From contig DUGD01000031.1 of the NCBI GenBank assembly GCA_013331575.1, positions 5,926 to 13,291 on the forward strand: a stretch of DNA of 7,366 bases, in the 5' to 3' direction. The position numbers were made by a program, and so were the translations under genes. This DNA comes from Candidatus Woesearchaeota archaeon. GTDB lineage: Archaea > Nanobdellota > Nanobdellia > Woesearchaeales > UBA525. Shown piece by piece: positions 5,979 to 7,366 of the stretch. The notes below the pieces were generated by a model. That model made no database searches and was not told the DNA's origin. It saw only the letters and a program-made list of their open reading frames with translations. Position 1 is the first letter of the stretch, and every line of letters begins with the position of its first letter.

Positions 5979-5989
5979 TTTATAAATAT
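5979..5989 (+). promoter_or_regulatory. TATA box of the small membrane protein gene
   Basis: TTTATAAATATC; its final C (5990) is 18 bases before ATG 6008. This predicts a leaderless or nearly leaderless transcript and supports that start. Confidence 0.7.
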
Positions 5990-6007
5990 CAATAGGTTTC
6001 TAACACC

Positions 6008-6334
6008 ATGAATCCACCGAAGAACCGACAAGACCTCGTCGACCTCATCAAGAAAGCAACTCGCGAAGTCGCTGAGTACCGTCCAACGAGAGCTGATATC
6101 GCAATGTGGGGAGCCATCACCGTGGCCACAGCAGCCTGTACGACGGACGCGATCCCGACGTTCATGCAAGGTCTCGAGAAGAATTCTCTTGGACAATATA
6201 TCGGATATGGGAGTTGGATGTTGTACAACGCCAGCATTTCTCTTCTCCCCATGCCAGGCATCGTTCTCATGAAGAATCTGGGAGCACAGTACAAAAAGAA
6301 CCGCAATCCCGAATCATCTAGAACTCTTGGATGA
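6008..6334 (+). CDS. Small two-helix membrane protein, unknown function
   Basis: I do not recognise this 108-residue protein. It has a charged N-terminus (residues 1-29, many Lys, Arg, Asp and Glu), a first hydrophobic segment near 30-46 (DIAMWGAITVATAACTT), a short loop, a second hydrophobic segment near 64-88 (YIGYGSWMLYNASISLLPM), and a basic tail ending KKNRNPESSRTLG. This suggests a helical hairpin in the membrane with both ends probably cytoplasmic. Codon choice (ctc, atc, gtc, gag) matches the neighbouring large genes, which together with the TATA spacing argues that it is real. It is followed immediately by the inverted repeat at 6339-6380 and by a possible convergent gene on the other strand. 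Confidence 0.7.
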   Translation: MNPPKNRQDLVDLIKKATREVAEYRPTRADIAMWGAITVATAACTTDAIPTFMQGLEKNSLGQYIGYGSWMLYNASISLLPMPGIVLMKNLGAQYKKNRNPESSRTLG

Positions 6335-6587
6335 TAAAATCAATCGAGTCGCTCACAGCGCAGGTTAGCCGTCGATTGATAACCCGAATCTGAAATCTTG
6401 CAACATGAATTAAAAACTCGGTTACACCGGATTCCAGCATGGCGCGCACATGATAAAATATCTGTGAAGAATACCGCTTTGGAGGGATTCTTCCAGAATC
6501 CAACGGTTGAGATATAACATCACCAAAGGGTGTTCGGACGAATTGCTGTTCTCCGTCCAAACACGCCGTCCGCGGCAAGGCGTACAT
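6318..6587 (-). CDS. Possible leaderless small protein (or antisense structured RNA)
   Basis: An 89-codon frame whose ATG (complement of 6585-6587) lies 22 bases after the final C of a minus-strand box TTTATATATC (6618-6609), exactly the spacing used by the clear genes here. The product begins MYALPRTACLDGEQQF, contains the stretch MLESGVTEFLIHVARF, and ends DFIIQEF; I recognise no domain. Against it, its codons differ from the strong genes (ttg, gtt and ttt, no ctc for Leu), it overlaps the 6008 gene tail-to-tail by 17 bases, and the same DNA folds into several hairpins, which would fit a non-coding RNA from the same promoter. Transcription on this strand is more likely than translation. Confidence 0.4.
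   Translation of the reverse strand: MYALPRTACLDGEQQFVRTPFGDVISQPLDSGRIPPKRYSSQIFYHVRAMLESGVTEFLIHVARFQIRVINRRLTCAVSDSIDFIIQEF
6339..6384. repeat. 9-bp inverted repeat with possible pseudoknot
   Basis: ATCAATCGA (6339-6347) is the perfect reverse complement of TCGATTGAT (6372-6380). The 24-base loop holds a small hairpin CGCT/AGCG (6350-6353/6357-6360) and the sequence GGTTA (6363-6367), complementary to TAACC at 6380-6384 just beyond the stem, as in an H-type pseudoknot. It starts 5 bases after the 6008 gene stop, so it may act as a bidirectional 3'-end structure. Confidence 0.55.
6466..6507. other. Hairpin with alternative pairing
   Basis: ACCG (6473-6476) pairs with CGGT (6504-6507), TT (6479-6480) with AA (6502-6503), and GGATTC (6485-6490) with GAATCC (6496-6501) around a 5-base loop. 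An alternative stem GAAGAAT (6466-6472) with ATTCTTC (6487-6493) competes with it. Two exclusive folds are possible. Confidence 0.45.
6530..6576. other. Two adjacent hairpins
   Basis: GTGTT-c-GGACG (6530-6540) pairs with CGTCC-a-AACAC (6554-6564), ten pairs with one mismatch around a 13-base loop. GCCG (6565-6568) with CGGC (6573-6576) follows immediately as a tetraloop hairpin. On the minus strand these would lie right at the 5' end of the transcript predicted from the box at 6609-6618. Confidence 0.5.
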
Positions 6588-6608
6588 TCGATACTTTTGG
6601 CACCGCAG

Positions 6609-6620
6609 GATATATAAACC
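6609..6620. promoter_or_regulatory. Shared, probably bidirectional TATA box
   Basis: GATATATAAACC on the plus strand, GGTTTATATATC on the minus strand. The minus reading fits the local consensus (T-run first, ATATC last) at least as well as the plus reading, and places a start at about 6587. The plus reading would start an RNA near 6640, giving the 6693 gene a leader of about 50 nt. Confidence 0.6.
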
Positions 6621-6655
6621 ACTTACTGTTCACGCACAATCTGGCTTTGATAGCA

Positions 6656-6688
6656 ATGAATCCGGTCGAGTTCAACAATCCATGGTGA
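6656..6688 (+). CDS. Possible 10-residue leader peptide
   Basis: ATG followed by nine codons and TGA, giving MNPVEFNNPW. It lies in the predicted leader of the 6693 gene, and its TGA (6686-6688) is part of the GGTGA ribosome-binding site of that gene, four bases before the next ATG. This could be translational coupling or attenuation, or a chance frame: ten codons are too few to judge from composition. Confidence 0.3.
   Translation: MNPVEFNNPW
6684..6688 (+). promoter_or_regulatory. Ribosome-binding site GGTGA of the 6693 gene
   Basis: GGTGA is complementary to the archaeal 16S rRNA 3' end and lies 4 bases before ATG 6693. It is the only start in the window with a clear Shine-Dalgarno motif, in line with this being the one clear gene whose TATA box is too distant for a leaderless message. 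Confidence 0.65.
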
Positions 6689-6692
6689 TCGC

Positions 6693-6917
6693 ATGAGCAA
6701 GAACAGCAGAAAGAACAAACTCAATAAGAAGATCTCCGCGAAGAAGGAGAAGTACCTCAAATTCGAGACGGGAAAGGATGAACGCATCGCGACCCGTTCG
6801 CGCGTGCCCGACCGCATCGTGCCGCAGACGCTCGTCAACGAGAACGACGAGAACGTCGCGAAGCAGATGCGCAAGCTACACGCAACGCGCTTCAAGGAGA
6901 AAGACAAGAAGCGATAA
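6693..6917 (+). CDS. Small very basic protein, unknown function
   Basis: The 74-residue product is extremely rich in Lys and Arg (start MSKNSRKNKLNKKISAKKEKY, end RFKEKDKKR), with a less charged middle section RVPDRIVPQTLVNE (about 37-50). It has no cysteine, signal peptide or membrane segment. Such composition suits a nucleic-acid- or ribosome-associated protein, but that is inference only; I recognise no family. The GGTGA ribosome-binding site, ATG start, codon use like the large genes (gcg, atc, cgc, aag, ctc) and a T-rich terminator directly after the TAA make it a credible gene. Confidence 0.75.
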   Translation: MSKNSRKNKLNKKISAKKEKYLKFETGKDERIATRSRVPDRIVPQTLVNENDENVAKQMRKLHATRFKEKDKKR

Positions 6918-6918
6918 G

Positions 6919-6950
6919 TTTTCTTTTTCATCCTATTTTCTCCTTTTTAT
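6919..6950 (+). terminator. T-rich archaeal terminator
   Basis: Several runs of four to five T in the 32 bases directly following the stop codon of the 6693 gene (TTTTCTTTTT, TATTTTC, CCTTTTTATC). Archaeal RNA polymerase stops at such tracts without needing a hairpin, and none is seen. Confidence 0.75.
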
Positions 6951-6971
6951 CTTCGTGAATTCCTTACCCAA

Positions 6972-6980
6972 TTATATATT
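6972..6980 (+). promoter_or_regulatory. TATA box of the right-edge gene
   Basis: AATTATATATTC; the following C (6981) is 20 bases before an ATG at 7001 and 37 before the ATG at 7018 that opens the long frame. Transcription should begin near 7001-7003. Confidence 0.65.
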
Positions 6981-7017
6981 CAAAAGATTATTATTCTAGG
7001 ATGTATCCATCATCACC

Positions 7018-7366
7018 ATGGCGCCTCCATCATGGGATGAGATAAAACACCGCATCGCTGCACGAACCGGATTGACACTCGACGATGAACTTGAAGCGTA
7101 CTCGTATTTCTGCAAACATGCTGATAAGGAAGATGGTGTCTTACTTGAAGGAGACATCCAGCACGAGTTCTATAAGGAGTTCATGGTTCGTTGCGGTTTT
7201 TCAGCACACGAAATAGAACAACAGTTCTACAAAGGGAACATCGAGGGAAAACACGTTAAGGCACCCTATCCGGAGAGTCCAATCACACTCATGGCACGCG
7301 ATAGCATGGAGTACTATCGAACGCTATTTGAGGAGAAGAACCTTGTGAGCGCACCCATATCGATGA
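7018..7366 (+). CDS. Unrecognised soluble protein, 5' part only
   Basis: Open to the window edge: 116 codons and one base. The product starts MAPPSWDEIKHRIAARTGL and continues with acidic, aromatic-rich, probably helical sequence (EAYSYFCKHADKEDG, HEFYKEFMVRCGFSAHEIEQQFYKG, MARDSMEYYRTLFEEKN), without signal peptide or membrane helix in this part. I recognise no family; the repeated HEFY/QQFY-type helices do not match a motif I know. ATG 7018 is the first in-frame start downstream of the promoter and has no GGTGA; a leader of about 15 nt is implied. Codon use is more AT-rich than in the upstream genes (ctt, tta, tat, gat, gaa), possibly a sign of different ancestry. An out-of-frame ATG at 7001 overlaps its beginning. 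Confidence 0.75.
   Translation, partial: MAPPSWDEIKHRIAARTGLTLDDELEAYSYFCKHADKEDGVLLEGDIQHEFYKEFMVRCGFSAHEIEQQFYKGNIEGKHVKAPYPESPITLMARDSMEYYRTLFEEKNLVSAPISM

Noticed and set aside
5609..5995. Plus-strand 128-codon frame running from the tRNA-Tyr intron
   Set aside because: It begins inside the intron, reads through the mature tRNA and hairpin region, and has no promoter or codon bias.
6332..6394. Possible plus-strand C/D box RNA (ATGATAA near 6331, CTGA near 6390)
   Set aside because: C box has a mismatch, internal spacing is wrong, and a strong 9-bp stem explains the region better.
6658..6668. Third occurrence of GAATCCGGTCG, as in the tRNA-Tyr 3' repeat
   Set aside because: Eleven-base matches are expected by chance in a 7-kb window; it lacks the rest of the repeat and has no tRNA context.

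Overview
The window looks archaeal. Near-ideal TATA boxes of the type TTTAAATATC/TTTATATACC lie about 20-23 bases upstream of most start codons, which implies leaderless mRNAs. There is a tRNA-Tyr with an archaeal-type anticodon-loop intron and C1-G72, neither tRNA encodes CCA, and there is a zinc-hook Rad50. Compact, single-gene transcription units and several unrecognised small proteins would fit a small-genome (for example DPANN) lineage, but I cannot fix the taxon from this sequence.

Layout. 1-323: no supported gene. 357-2498 (+): a short Rad50 ATPase with its own promoter; no mre11 is visible beside it. 2499-2709: spacer ending in the promoter of the next gene. 2710-3438 (+): a six-helix PAP2 membrane enzyme with sphingomyelin-synthase-like motifs; the promoter position argues for a start 45 bases downstream of the longest reading frame. 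3486-3558 (+): tRNA-Pro(GGG), flanked by hairpins. 3778-5220 (+): a secreted beta-rich membrane-anchored protein with a cytoplasmic tail. 5221-5537: no convincing gene, but two strong hairpins. 5570-5690 (+): tRNA-Tyr(GUA) with an intron of about 50 nt. 5691-5830: inverted and direct copies of the tRNA 3' end and several hairpins, ending in a T-run. 6008-6334 (+): small leaderless two-helix membrane protein. 6318-6587 (-): possible leaderless 89-residue protein or structured RNA, fired from a TATA box shared with the next gene. 6656-6688 (+): 10-codon leader ORF. 6693-6917 (+): 74-residue very basic protein with a GGTGA ribosome-binding site, followed by a T-rich terminator. 7018-7366 (+): 5' part of an unrecognised protein running off the edge.

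The genes do not form an obvious pathway. They read as independent housekeeping and envelope genes: DNA repair, lipid head-group or phosphatase chemistry, a surface protein and two tRNAs. The parts most worth a second look are the tRNA-Tyr 3'-end duplication and palindrome, the divergent promoter and structured/antisense unit at 6318-6620, and the archaeal PAP2 enzyme with the sphingomyelin-synthase motif set. I found no CRISPR array, insertion sequence, defence system or clear new multi-gene system.
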